From JAUSPI01 sp964454305 (GTDB lineage Bacteria > Desulfobacterota > Syntrophia > Syntrophales > JADFWA01): a DNA stretch of 23,908 nucleotides. The stretch lies in the NCBI GenBank assembly GCA_964454305.1, contig CAYVXX010000032.1:1-23908 (forward strand), in the 5' to 3' direction. Within the stretch, counting starts at the first letter, position 1. Each line of letters starts with the position of its first letter. Made by a program: the position numbers and the translations under genes. This document shows, piece after piece, positions 15,486 through 23,860 of the stretch. The notes beneath the pieces are model-generated. The model did not search any database. It saw only the letters and a list, made by a program, of their open reading frames with translations, and was not told the origin of the DNA.

Positions 15486-16370
15486 TTATTTGGTAAGACG
15501 CCTTAGGGCTTCCTCATACTTCTCTTTTGTTTTTTTAATGATCTCCGGAGGAAGCTGCGGGGCAGGAGGGGTTTTGTCCCATTTTATAGAGATGAGATAG
15601 TCCCTCAAGAATTGCTTGTCAAAGCTTTTTTGAGGCTTTCCTTCCTCGTACGTGTCTTTGGGCCAGAACCTTGACGAGTCGGGTGTGAGAAGTTCGTCGA
15701 TCAATATCAGTTTATCTTCAATCATTCCAAATTCCATTTTAGTATCAGCTATAATTATTCCTTCCTGCTCGGCAATTTCCGATGCCCTGTCATAGATGTT
15801 CATAGAGGCTTCGATTATTTTTACCGTAAGCTCTTGACCGATTATATCTTCCATCTTTTCCCTCGTGATGGGGATATCGTGTTTACCTTCCGATGCCTTG
15901 GTGGATGGAGTAAAGATCGGTTGAGAAAGTCTGGCGGATTCCTTCAATCCTTGCGGAAGCCTTATCCCTGAAACGGTATTGCTCTGGCAATAATCTGTCC
16001 AGCCGGAACCGCTTAGGTATCGTCGCACAACGCATTCCACGGGGAGTGGCCTGGCTTTTTTTACAAGCATACTTCTTCCCTGCAGGGTGTCACTGTAGGA
16101 AAGGCATTCTTCGGGGAATTCATTTGTGTCTGTTGAAATAAGGTGATTGTCAATTATATCTTCCGTCTTCTTGAACCAGAAGGCGGACATGGAAGTTAAT
16201 ATTTTCCCTTTACCCGGTATAGGATTCGGCATAATAAAATCAAAAGCGGATATTCTGTCGGTTGCTACTATGAGGAGGTGGCTGTTAAATTCATAAATAT
16301 CCCTTACCTTCCCCCTGTTTAACAACTTTAATTCCGTGAAATCTGTTGTGGTTAGACCCGTATTTTCCAT
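15486..16370 (-). CDS. purC: Phosphoribosylaminoimidazole-succinocarboxamide synthase
   Basis: This SAICAR synthetase ligates aspartate to CAIR with ATP in purine synthesis. At 294 aa it belongs to the longer class (like yeast Ade1, about 306 aa) rather than the E. coli class of 237 aa. Signatures are the ATP-binding start LLNRGKVRDIYEF, the ATDRISAFDFIMP block, VRRYLSGSGWTDY, DTKMEFGM, and the C-terminal LIDELLTPDSSRFWP. The ATG is preceded by aagga with good spacing. It lies 36 bp after the MBL-fold hydrolase gene in the same direction, so the two are probably co-transcribed. No other pur genes are present in the window. Confidence 0.97.
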   Translation of the reverse strand: MENTGLTTTDFTELKLLNRGKVRDIYEFNSHLLIVATDRISAFDFIMPNPIPGKGKILTSMSAFWFKKTEDIIDNHLISTDTNEFPEECLSYSDTLQGRSMLVKKARPLPVECVVRRYLSGSGWTDYCQSNTVSGIRLPQGLKESARLSQPIFTPSTKASEGKHDIPITREKMEDIIGQELTVKIIEASMNIYDRASEIAEQEGIIIADTKMEFGMIEDKLILIDELLTPDSSRFWPKDTYEEGKPQKSFDKQFLRDYLISIKWDKTPPAPQLPPEIIKKTKEKYEEALRRLTK

Positions 16371-16406
16371 TAAATAAATCCTTGTTCAAAGTTCAAAGTT
16401 TCGAGT

Positions 16407-17036
16407 TTATCTCAGGTATGGGTTGTTTTTCTTCTCATTTCCTATCGTGGAAGTAGGCGCCTTTCCGTAGTTATGTCCTGGCATTACCACAGTTTCATCA
16501 GGGAGGATGAGCAGTTTTTCCTTGATTGAAAGAAGCATGGTTTCCCATGATCCACCGGGAAGATCTGTTCTTCCAACTCCTTTTACAAAAAGGGTGTCTC
16601 CGGTCAGGACATACCCTTTAGTATAAAGAGCAATTCCTCCCGGGGAGTGTCCTGGTGTGTGAATTACCTCGAGATTCACCTTTCCTATGGTGATAGTATC
16701 TCCATCCTTAACAGTTATGTCCGGTGGTGGAGACGGTTTGGCCCGGAACATTCTGAATATCAGTGGAGGCGTGGAAGTCAGCATGTAGGCATCATTTTCG
16801 TGGATGATAATTTCTGCACCTGTTTTATCTTTCATGTCAGCATTTCCGGCGATATGATCGACGTGGCCATGGGTGTTGACAATGTATTTAATTTTTATAT
16901 TGTTATCTTCAGCTTCCGAAATGATACGATCGGTTTCTGCGGCAGGATCAACAACCAGCCCCTCACCGCTCTCTTTGTCACCCATAATGTAGGCAAATAC
17001 TGACATGTGACCTACCTGTAACTGCTTTAAAAACAT
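16407..17036 (-). CDS. MBL-fold metallohydrolase (glyoxalase II-like)
   Basis: From the ATG at 17036 this is a 209-aa metallo-beta-lactamase-fold hydrolase. The binuclear metal site is complete: HGHVDH at residues 56-61, H130 in HTPGHSPGG, D147 in LTGDTLF, and the late histidine in MPGHNYG. The size and the absence of the C-terminal glutathione-binding domain fit the short YcbL-like or glyoxalase II-like group of thioester hydrolases. The natural substrate cannot be named. The frame is open 29 codons further upstream to 17123. The 17036 start has agaggg 6 nt before it and matches the usual N-terminus, so I prefer it. A good promoter lies directly upstream, and purC follows after 36 bp. Confidence 0.92.
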   Translation of the reverse strand: MFLKQLQVGHMSVFAYIMGDKESGEGLVVDPAAETDRIISEAEDNNIKIKYIVNTHGHVDHIAGNADMKDKTGAEIIIHENDAYMLTSTPPLIFRMFRAKPSPPPDITVKDGDTITIGKVNLEVIHTPGHSPGGIALYTKGYVLTGDTLFVKGVGRTDLPGGSWETMLLSIKEKLLILPDETVVMPGHNYGKAPTSTIGNEKKNNPYLR

Positions 17037-17054
17037 ACGTAACCCTCTTAATAG

Positions 17055-17084
17055 ATTATAAAACCGTACCTTTTTACATCGCAA
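17055..17084 (-). promoter_or_regulatory. Promoter of the MBL hydrolase-purC operon
   Basis: On the minus strand ttgcga (-35, complement of 17079-17084) and a perfect tataat (-10, complement of 17055-17060) are spaced by 18 bp. Transcription would start about 11-12 nt before the ATG at 17036, leaving just enough leader for the agaggg ribosome binding site. A more distant candidate is ttgact with tatcag, spaced 17 bp, around 17095-17123. Confidence 0.5.
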
Positions 17085-17207
17085 AGGAAAAATCCTGATA
17101 ACTTTTTTTTGAATGAAAGTCAATTTATTTTAGGCCGTTGTCAAAAAATGGAGAGAGGCAATCAGGAAAATATATGGGGAAAGGCGATTTACTTCGAGGG
17201 GTTCTTT

Positions 17208-17618
17208 TCATCTGTTTTCACTTTTGGAACGGATGACTGAAACCCTTGTCCCGCTTCGAATGTTTCTGAGCTGTGTCACATCTCCCACCACACGGCCAAA
17301 GATATTTACCGGACTGGCGGCACGCGGTTTCTCATCGGAACTAACAGGGGTTGGACCGAAAAAGATACAGAAAGCGTGTCCGGACGGCCAGTATCCCAGA
17401 TCGCCCACTTCAACGTCAGCACGTGCATCAGGCTCCTCGTTAATAATTACGGGAATCTCGAAATAGATTTCATCTCCCCATGTATTGGCTGTCCCCCCGA
17501 TCGGCAGCGCCCTCCATATTTCATTTGCCGTAGGACTGTTGCTTAGCTCAGCTGAGATGGAAATATCTCCGGCCGATATAGTGATTAGATTTATTTTTAT
17601 CACCCATTTACTTTTCAC
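17208..17618 (-). CDS. Cyclophilin-like fold protein (DUF369 family)
   Basis: This 136-aa protein matches the small cyclophilin-like family (Pfam Cyclophil_like, formerly DUF369; the Thermotoga TM1367 type). The characteristic segments are all present: an early strand INLITISAGDISISAELSNSPTANEIWRALPI, then GTANTWGDEIYFEIPV, then the family hallmark VGDLGYWPSGHAFCIFFGPTPVS. It has the cyclophilin barrel shape but is not known to be a prolyl isomerase, and its function is unknown. The start is GTG 17618 (an alternative GTG at 17603 also exists), and no ribosome binding site is visible. A perfect tataat lies only 6 nt upstream, so the mRNA may be leaderless. It is monocistronic and divergent from the RND operon. 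Confidence 0.85.
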   Translation of the reverse strand: MKSKWVIKINLITISAGDISISAELSNSPTANEIWRALPIGGTANTWGDEIYFEIPVIINEEPDARADVEVGDLGYWPSGHAFCIFFGPTPVSSDEKPRAASPVNIFGRVVGDVTQLRNIRSGTRVSVIRSKSENR

Positions 17619-17624
17619 ACGCCC

Positions 17625-17630
17625 ATTATA
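17625..17630 (-). promoter_or_regulatory. -10 box next to the cyclophilin-like gene start
   Basis: The complement of 17625-17630 is a perfect tataat. Only 6 nt separate it from the GTG at 17618, so initiation would fall at or next to the start codon. No good -35 is seen at 16-18 bp spacing. Confidence 0.35.
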
Positions 17631-17704
17631 GCAGACATTTATAAAATTAGATGCCTAAAAGGAAAAGACGAATCGGATTATTCCTGAATTTTCGTGAAAA
17701 AAAG

Positions 17705-17733
17705 TTGCAACACTTCTTTAAAAAGGGCATGAT
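17705..17733 (+). promoter_or_regulatory. Possible promoter of the RND efflux operon
   Basis: ttgcaa (17705-17710) and catgat (17728-17733) are separated by 17 bp. Transcription would start about 34 nt before the adaptor ATG at 17774, which has its own cggagg ribosome binding site. Four of six -10 bases match consensus. Confidence 0.4.
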
Positions 17734-17773
17734 GCGAACCCAGGAGGGCAGGTAGCTTAATCGGAGGGTTATT

Positions 17774-18835
17774 ATGCACAAGACTTCGTCAATTATTTTA
17801 ATTGTAATGCTTTTATTCACTGCTGTGTCACATGCTGAGACTAAGAAACAGGAGCCGTCTGCGAATGTTGTTGTTTCTAAAATCACAATGGGAATGATTG
17901 CACCTGAGAAAGAATTTATTGGGACCATTTACTACCCTGAGGTTTCAGAAGTTTCAGCCGAAGTAAATGGAACGGTCGAAACTATTCGATTTGAAGAAGG
18001 AGAACGGATAAAAAAGGGAAGAATCCTGGTCAAGCTAAATTCAGTTCTTCGTGAAAAGACCTTTCAGTCGCAAAAGGCATTATATGAACAGATACTTACA
18101 GATCTCGAAAGGGCGAGGAAAGATTTAGAGAGAATAGCAACTCTTTATAAAAAAAAGATTGTTGCAGAAAAGGATTACGACGATCAGAGGTTCCAGGTGA
18201 AGGGGCTGGAAAAGAAGACGGCCTCTCTAAAAACAGAAGTTGATCGTCTTGAAATAGAACTTGAAAAAACAAACATCAAATCACCATTTGACGGCGTGGT
18301 GATAAAAAGACTTGTTGCACGAGGAGAGTGGTTTTCGCCGGGCAAGTCGGTGGCAACAGTCGCAAGGAATGACACATTGGACGTCATCGTAGAAGTACCC
18401 GAAGAAGTGATTAGATATCTTAATCCCGGCATGAATGTAAAGATACAGTCGGGAGATAAAGAACTGGAGGGAAAACTTCACGCAATCATCCCGAAGTGTG
18501 ACGTTTCGACGAGAACATTCCCTGTTAAAATAAGAGTTGATTATATTAATTCACTTATGGAGGGTATGGAAGCAAAGGTGAAATTGCCTGGAGGCACAAA
18601 AGTCTCGACACTTATGATACCCAGAGATGCCGTGTTAAATACATTCGGAAGTACAGTAGTTGTTGCTGTTATTGAGGGGAAGGCAAAGTTGATACCAATA
18701 AAAATCATCGGGTATCAAGGCACGAAGGTGGGTATCAATTCGAAGAACATATCAGAGGGAATGAAAGTGGTTGTTAAAGGTAATGAAAGATTGCGTGATG
18801 GGCAGTCCCTTAATATTTTAAAAGAAGTCGAGTGA
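17774..18835 (+). CDS. RND efflux periplasmic adaptor (HlyD/AcrA family)
   Basis: This 353-aa membrane fusion protein links an inner-membrane RND pump to an outer-membrane channel. A signal peptide (MHKTSSIILIVMLLFTAVSHA) is followed by a beta/lipoyl half-motif (SAEVNGTVETIRFEEGERIKKG, about 55-76). An alpha-helical hairpin follows at about 90-165 (LERARKDLERIATLYKKK and the later KTEVDRLEIELEK). The second lipoyl half (IKSPFDGVVIKRLVARGEWFSPG) comes next, then beta-barrel and membrane-proximal domains. The hairpin is short, as in smaller adaptors. No lipobox is seen, so it is probably a soluble periplasmic or anchored protein. The gene is preceded by cggagg, and its stop lies 3 nt before the RND permease start. 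Confidence 0.94.
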   Translation: MHKTSSIILIVMLLFTAVSHAETKKQEPSANVVVSKITMGMIAPEKEFIGTIYYPEVSEVSAEVNGTVETIRFEEGERIKKGRILVKLNSVLREKTFQSQKALYEQILTDLERARKDLERIATLYKKKIVAEKDYDDQRFQVKGLEKKTASLKTEVDRLEIELEKTNIKSPFDGVVIKRLVARGEWFSPGKSVATVARNDTLDVIVEVPEEVIRYLNPGMNVKIQSGDKELEGKLHAIIPKCDVSTRTFPVKIRVDYINSLMEGMEAKVKLPGGTKVSTLMIPRDAVLNTFGSTVVVAVIEGKAKLIPIKIIGYQGTKVGINSKNISEGMKVVVKGNERLRDGQSLNILKEVE

Positions 18836-18838
18836 TCC

Positions 18839-21800
18839 ATGGATATCGTTAAATTCTCGATCAATGAACCGGTTAAGATTATCGTCTCCGTTTTTATAAT
18901 TCTTCTTTTCGGTTTTATCGGGCTCTATCAAATGCCCTACCAGTTGAGTCCCAGCCTGGTAGTGCCCGAGATTACCGTTACAACGATCTGGACCGGTGCC
19001 ACTCCCTATGAAATCGAACGTGAAATTGTCGAAGAACAGGAAAACGTATTCAAGGGAATCCCTAATCTTATTGAAATGGAAAGCACCTCATCCTCCGGCA
19101 GGGGCCAAATAAGTCTGAAATTCAAGTTAGGTACCGATATAGATAATGCTCTCCTCAGAGTTTCCAACAAGCTCAACGAAGTCAGCTCATACCCCGAAAA
19201 TACGGAAAAGCCCATTATCAGCGCGACCGGCGCTGCCTCATCTCCTATAATCTGGATGACCCTGAGATCATCCCAGGACAATCCTAATTCTATATATACG
19301 TATAGAACCTATTTTGACGATGAGATAAAACAATACATTGAGAGGGTGGACGGAGTTGCCGAGCTCTTTATCTTTGGCGGTACGGATAAGGAAATGCACG
19401 TCACATTAAAACCCGAAAAATTAGCCGCATACGGTCTTACAATCGGGGACGTGGCAAATATTCTGAAAAAAGAAAACGTCAATACAGCGGCGGGAGATCT
19501 GGATGTTGGAAGGAGAAGTTTCAGGATCAGGACTGTAGCCGAATTTCAATCACCGGAAGATATTGAAAAGATAGTGGTTACATCAACAGGGCAAAAACGG
19601 ATTTACATGTCCGACATTGCCACCGTAGGTTTCGGATACTCCAAGTTAACTGCCGAAATAATTCACAATGGAGGTGAAGGAATAGGAATAGGTGTTAAAC
19701 CTGTACCTGGCACAAATGTGCTCGAACTAACTGATCGGGTGGAAGAGGTTGTCAACTGGCTGAACTCGGAAAAGTTAAAACCACGAAAGATTTACCTTAA
19801 CTGGATTTATGATCAGAGGTCCTATATCAGAGGCGCAATAAAACTGGTTCGGACAAACATCCTTATCGGCGGAACACTGGCCATTATTGTTCTTCTCGCT
19901 TTTTTAAGAAGTTTCAGATCCACTATTGTCGTTGCCACGTCCATACCTATCAGTGTGATCGGATGTTTTATTTTATTGAACATGTTTGGAAGAACGTTAA
20001 ACGTTGTCTCCCTTGCGGGAATTTCATTCGCTGTGGGAATGTTGTTGGATAGCGCCATTGTTGTTCTTGAAAATATCGACCGTCACAGAAAAATGGGTAA
20101 AACCCCCTTTGAGTCCGCCCATCAAGGAACGAAAGAAGTCTGGGGTGCGATACTTGCCTCGTCCCTCACGACGGTAGCCGTTTTTCTGCCCGTTGTTTTT
20201 ATACAGGAAGAGGCGGGGCAGCTGTTCCGGGACATCGCAATAGCTGTGACCTGTGCTATCGTAATAAGTCTTTTTGTAGCTGTATCTGTCATCCCGATGT
20301 TTTCTAATAAGCTGTTCGGGATTAAAAACAGTAATACCTCTTTTAAGGAAAATCATTTAACAAGATTTGGCTTTTCACTTGTCGACAAGATAATGAACCT
20401 TGTTCAATTGTCCATAAAGAACTGGAAAACAAGAATAATCACTGTCGCATCACTGACCATCTTTTCCATCTTATTAACGGTGTTCCTGATTCCCAAAATG
20501 GAGTACCTTCCCCAGGGAAACAGAAATTTCGTTTACAGCATCATGGTTCCCCCTCCGGGGCTTTCTTACAATGAAAGAAAAGAGATCGGCGAAAACATAT
20601 TTCACTCCGTGGGACCATACATTGGACAAAGTAATAAGGGGCTGCCGGGCATAGCGGATTTACTTTATATCGGGGCCGATCGCTTCATGTTTATGGGAGC
20701 CATTAGTAAAGAACAACAGCGTGCCGGTGAACTTGTGCCGCTCTTCACTAAAACGATTAACGACATACCGGGAATGTTTGGTATCAGTCTGCAGGCCGGC
20801 ATATTCCAGACAAAATTAGGAGGTGGGAGGACCATCGTTGTTGATGTTGGTGCCGAAGATCTTAATACAATTGTTCTGGCAGCGCGCACCATGTTCGGGG
20901 CGATACGAAAAACAATACCGGGTGCTCAAATAAGACCCGTACCTTCCATAGAACTTATCTATCCTGAAATTAATATTATTCCCGAAAGGGACCGGCTGCG
21001 GGCAGTCGATATGACTGCCAGTGAACTGGGTACAGATCTGGACGTTCTCATGGATGGGGAAAAGATTAGTGTTTTTAAACAGGAAGGTCATAAAAAAATT
21101 GATCTTATCTTGAAGGCGTCGAACAAGGATTTTTCTACGCCTGAAGAACTTTACCATGCCCTTGTTTCAACGCCGGGGGGCAAAATTATACCGATCTCTT
21201 CTCTTGCAAAGCTGGAAAGAACCACGGGTGTCTCTGAAATAAGACACCTTGAAAGAAAGAGGACAATAAGCCTTCAGGTAACACCGCCAAAGACGACATC
21301 CCTCGAAGATGCAATGGATCGGATTCGTGAAAAACTCGTTCCCTATCTCAAAAGTCAGGAAGCGTTCAAAAGCGTGGATTTCACATTGAGCGGCGAAGCC
21401 GATAAGCTGACACAGACGAGACAAGCCATTCAGTGGGATTTTATCCTCGCCGCTGTTATTATCTATCTTTTAATGGCAGGGCTGTTCAGTAATTTTATAT
21501 ATCCCCTTATTATATTACTTACCCTTCCCATGGCGGCTGTCGGGGGATTCCTCGGTCTCAAGATTGAGAATCTTTTGATCCATCCACAGCCCCTGGATAT
21601 ACTGACCATGCTGGGCTTCGTCATTTTGATCGGAGTGGTTGTGAATAATGCTATACTTATAGTTCACCAGGCACTCAACAATGTCAGGATTCACGGCATG
21701 GATTATCGCGACGCCATACTCGAATCAACGAGGACAAGATTGAGACCCATCTATATGACCACTTTTACCAGTATTTTCGGGATGCTTCCACTCGTAGTGG

Positions 21801-21946
21801 CACCGGGACCGGGTTCGGAAATTTACAGAGGAATCGGGAGTGTCATTCTTGGAGGTCTTGCCATATCTTCCATATTCGTAATCTTTATCATACCCTCGTT
21901 GCTTATGTTCGCAATGAAGATGGAAGGGATAGAAAAAGTTGAGTGA
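18839..21946 (+). CDS. RND efflux permease (AcrB/HAE family)
   Basis: This 1035-aa inner-membrane transporter has the standard RND layout. One N-terminal membrane helix leads to a first large periplasmic loop (porter domain, about 30-325). Five helices follow (about 330-475), then a cytoplasmic link, a helix near 530, a second periplasmic loop (about 550-850) and five C-terminal helices. In the TM4 motif, GMLLDSAIVVLENI, D404 aligns with AcrB D407 but the next residue is S405 instead of D408. In TM10, VVVNNAILIV, N936 replaces AcrB K940. Many non-AcrB RND pumps have such variants, so the proton pathway probably differs from AcrB, but loss of function is not implied. The gene follows its adaptor by 3 nt. 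No outer-membrane factor gene is present. Confidence 0.95.
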   Translation: MDIVKFSINEPVKIIVSVFIILLFGFIGLYQMPYQLSPSLVVPEITVTTIWTGATPYEIEREIVEEQENVFKGIPNLIEMESTSSSGRGQISLKFKLGTDIDNALLRVSNKLNEVSSYPENTEKPIISATGAASSPIIWMTLRSSQDNPNSIYTYRTYFDDEIKQYIERVDGVAELFIFGGTDKEMHVTLKPEKLAAYGLTIGDVANILKKENVNTAAGDLDVGRRSFRIRTVAEFQSPEDIEKIVVTSTGQKRIYMSDIATVGFGYSKLTAEIIHNGGEGIGIGVKPVPGTNVLELTDRVEEVVNWLNSEKLKPRKIYLNWIYDQRSYIRGAIKLVRTNILIGGTLAIIVLLAFLRSFRSTIVVATSIPISVIGCFILLNMFGRTLNVVSLAGISFAVGMLLDSAIVVLENIDRHRKMGKTPFESAHQGTKEVWGAILASSLTTVAVFLPVVFIQEEAGQLFRDIAIAVTCAIVISLFVAVSVIPMFSNKLFGIKNSNTSFKENHLTRFGFSLVDKIMNLVQLSIKNWKTRIITVASLTIFSILLTVFLIPKMEYLPQGNRNFVYSIMVPPPGLSYNERKEIGENIFHSVGPYIGQSNKGLPGIADLLYIGADRFMFMGAISKEQQRAGELVPLFTKTINDIPGMFGISLQAGIFQTKLGGGRTIVVDVGAEDLNTIVLAARTMFGAIRKTIPGAQIRPVPSIELIYPEINIIPERDRLRAVDMTASELGTDLDVLMDGEKISVFKQEGHKKIDLILKASNKDFSTPEELYHALVSTPGGKIIPISSLAKLERTTGVSEIRHLERKRTISLQVTPPKTTSLEDAMDRIREKLVPYLKSQEAFKSVDFTLSGEADKLTQTRQAIQWDFILAAVIIYLLMAGLFSNFIYPLIILLTLPMAAVGGFLGLKIENLLIHPQPLDILTMLGFVILIGVVVNNAILIVHQALNNVRIHGMDYRDAILESTRTRLRPIYMTTFTSIFGMLPLVVAPGPGSEIYRGIGSVILGGLAISSIFVIFIIPSLLMFAMKMEGIEKVE

Positions 21947-22107
21947 ATCTCCCCGCCTATGAGATGGGATAAGGGATAGCAGATACATGCACTTTGAAGA
22001 ATGATGCTGATGTTATGACATCAATTTCCTACATGCAATTTATGGGAATAAATTGACTCCTCGTTTTCTCAATCTTCTTGACCCAATAACAAACGAAATG
22101 TTTGCTA
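21947..22107. other. Convergent intergenic region with inverted repeats
   Basis: These 161 bp between the RND permease and the opposing 310-aa gene contain two small perfect inverted repeats. One is tgatgt-tatg-acatca at 22008-22023. The other is caattta(t)-ggga-(a)taaattg at 22036-22055, with an 8-bp AT-rich stem. A 5-bp pair, caaac and gtttg, lies near 22090-22104. Their position suggests transcript ends, but none has a strong GC stem plus T run. Confidence 0.4.
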
Positions 22108-23040
22108 TTAAGTGATGCAACAAAGCCAGGGGCTTAACACCGGCATGATTTCCTTATCCAGGAATTGAGCTTCAGAGTTACTTGCTAAATTGGTGTTTGG
22201 TACTAAGTGATACGACAAATCAAGATCCAGAGGACCTGAATTAGAATGTCTTACCAGAAATAAAATGGCATGAATTGTTCTGCGAAACCTGGAAAAATGT
22301 TTGGCAATTGTCAAAAGGTGATCGGGATAATGTGGCTCCGGCTTTAAGAACAAACCTAAGATTTTCCGTTGTTCATGCTCCTCTATAAAAGGGTCACCAT
22401 ATGCTGTAAGCATACAGTCGCTTTTATCCACCATTCCAGAGGTATCGGCAACGACAACATTGTAAACTCCGGGTTCAGTGATGAAGAACTTTATAGGTTT
22501 TCCATTTTTGTCTTGAGTTTTGGAGAGCATGTTGCTTTGAAGTCGAACTATTTCTTCGCGTTTACCCGTACCATCTGATAAAAAAGAGTACATATTTTTA
22601 AGTTTTAGTTGACTTTCTATATCTTCCATTTGGCTGCGTTGTTGATTAGCACGAAGTTTAAAATAGATCTTTTTTCCGTTTTCAGTTTTTCTCAGAAAGT
22701 CAACCGATGAATCGTGATCATTAGACTGAGTTACTTCATAAATAAGCGGCCGGTTGACGGTTTCAAAGGCATAAGCAAAGGAAACTTCAATAATTAGACT
22801 TTTAAAATTGTTGATATCATTACATTTAAAAACTTCTGAAAGTAAAAGAGAATACCGTTTCGCTTCTTCAAGCCTTTCCAATTTAGTTGACAGGTTGTTA
22901 ATGTCATTTCGATCTCGATCGAGATTGAAACCCAGGGTTGAAAGAGTGTTATGTAAACGCATTAAAATACTTTGCAAATCAAAACTCACTATCTTGACGT
23001 TTCCTGGGGGATGGGATATGAGGTCGCCAGATTTAACCAC
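22108..23040 (-). CDS. Hypothetical protein, possible degenerate nuclease-like core
   Basis: I do not recognise this 310-aa cytoplasmic-looking protein. It has an N-terminal charged helical part (about 25-75, SILMRLHNTLSTL through RLEEAKRYSLLLSEVF). A mixed segment at about 83-135 follows (IEVSFAYAFETVNRPLIYEV, then DSSVDFLRKTENGKKIYFKLR). Next come a helical link (MEDIESQLKLKNMYSFL), a strand-rich part with FFITEPGVYNVVVADTS, and a C-terminal helical region. The order E85 ... D114 (VDF) ... YFKLR resembles PD-(D/E)XK-type restriction-nuclease folds, where a residue like E would stand at 128 and K at 130. Here they are K and R, so any such domain would be inactive; this is weak inference. The GTG start is uncertain, because the frame is open upstream into the end of the DUF554 gene. 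It lies 52 bp after that gene, in the same direction. Confidence 0.65.
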   Translation of the reverse strand: MVKSGDLISHPPGNVKIVSFDLQSILMRLHNTLSTLGFNLDRDRNDINNLSTKLERLEEAKRYSLLLSEVFKCNDINNFKSLIIEVSFAYAFETVNRPLIYEVTQSNDHDSSVDFLRKTENGKKIYFKLRANQQRSQMEDIESQLKLKNMYSFLSDGTGKREEIVRLQSNMLSKTQDKNGKPIKFFITEPGVYNVVVADTSGMVDKSDCMLTAYGDPFIEEHEQRKILGLFLKPEPHYPDHLLTIAKHFSRFRRTIHAILFLVRHSNSGPLDLDLSYHLVPNTNLASNSEAQFLDKEIMPVLSPWLCCIT

Positions 23041-23092
23041 TATTTCAATTAGTGGGTTCGGGCCAACCTTTGAAGCCCCCGAAAGATTTACT

Positions 23093-23767
23093 CTACAGCA
23101 TCATTGCCCAGACGATCGCGTAAATAATCGCCGGAATAAAATTCCCGATAGGTATCTTTTTGATATTCATAATGTTAACACCAATTCCGAAGATGAGAAT
23201 ACCACCGGTGGCAGTTAATGCATTTAATACATGGGGTTCCTTGAGAAAGAGAAGTGATGAAGCGAGAAGGGTGATTGCCCCCTGAACGATGAAGACCGGG
23301 AGAGCTGAAAAAGCGACACCAATACCGAGAGTCGACGCAAAGGCCATAGACGCAAAGCCATCGAGAAGGGCTTTGATATAGAGAGTACTCGCATCTCCCA
23401 ATGTTCCATCTTGAATCGGGCCAATTATGACCAGCACACCGGTCAGATACAGGACTGATGCTGTCACGAACCCCTCAACAAACGTAGACGAATCTGATCG
23501 AAATTTCCGTTTAAGCAATTCACCGAGTTTTTCAATCCACGTTTCTATTTTTAATAATTCACCGGTAATTGCACCGAGTACCACGCATCCGATAGCTGCG
23601 ATAAGGTTCTCCCCGGTAAGAGCCATCTGGAGCCCGACGACGATAACGGAAAGCCCGAGGGCATTCATGATTATCGACCTGATCCGTCCCGAAAGATGCT
23701 TTCCTCCGGCAACACCAATCATGCTGCCGGCGATGATGGCTCCACTATTGACAATTGTTCCGATCAC
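23093..23767 (-). CDS. DUF554 family membrane protein
   Basis: This 224-aa integral membrane protein (YdfK/YqgA-like, DUF554) begins VIGTIVNSGAIIAGS and has about six to seven hydrophobic segments, typical of the family. Conserved blocks visible are GTIVNSGAIIAGSMIG, NALGLSVIVVGLQMAL, the central IEKLGELL and DSSTFVEGFVTASVLY, GPIQDGTLGDASTLYIKALLDGFASMAFASTLG, and the C-terminal TATGGILIFGIGVNIM. Transport or ion-channel function has been suggested for the family but is not proven. I choose the GTG at 23767, which is preceded by gggggaatt at good spacing and fits the family length. A longer frame to 23818 lacks this support. The protein is followed by the 310-aa hypothetical gene. Confidence 0.9.
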   Translation of the reverse strand: MIGTIVNSGAIIAGSMIGVAGGKHLSGRIRSIIMNALGLSVIVVGLQMALTGENLIAAIGCVVLGAITGELLKIETWIEKLGELLKRKFRSDSSTFVEGFVTASVLYLTGVLVIIGPIQDGTLGDASTLYIKALLDGFASMAFASTLGIGVAFSALPVFIVQGAITLLASSLLFLKEPHVLNALTATGGILIFGIGVNIMNIKKIPIGNFIPAIIYAIVWAMML

Positions 23768-23836
23768 ATCAATTCCCCCACGATAATTTCCATAGCATTT
23801 TTCTCGAACGTCCATCAATAAGTTTTTAATTTAGAG

Positions 23837-23860
23837 TAGGGGGGGGTCTAGGGGGGGGTC
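23837..23860. repeat. Tandem G-rich 12-bp repeat
   Basis: Two contiguous copies of taggggggggtc (8 G each) are followed by aggtcttgctttttgcc. The G runs could form a G-quadruplex on the plus strand, which is the template strand for the minus-strand DUF554 gene starting 70 bp away. A G-rich motif joined to ggtcaggtcttgc is, to my memory, seen as a short dispersed repeat in some deltaproteobacterial genomes near REP-associated transposases, but I cannot verify that here. The window ends 48 bp later. Confidence 0.55.

Noticed and set aside
20024..20356. 110-aa and other minus-strand frames inside the RND permease
   Set aside because: They are shadows of the permease coding frame, with no start signals and no family pattern.
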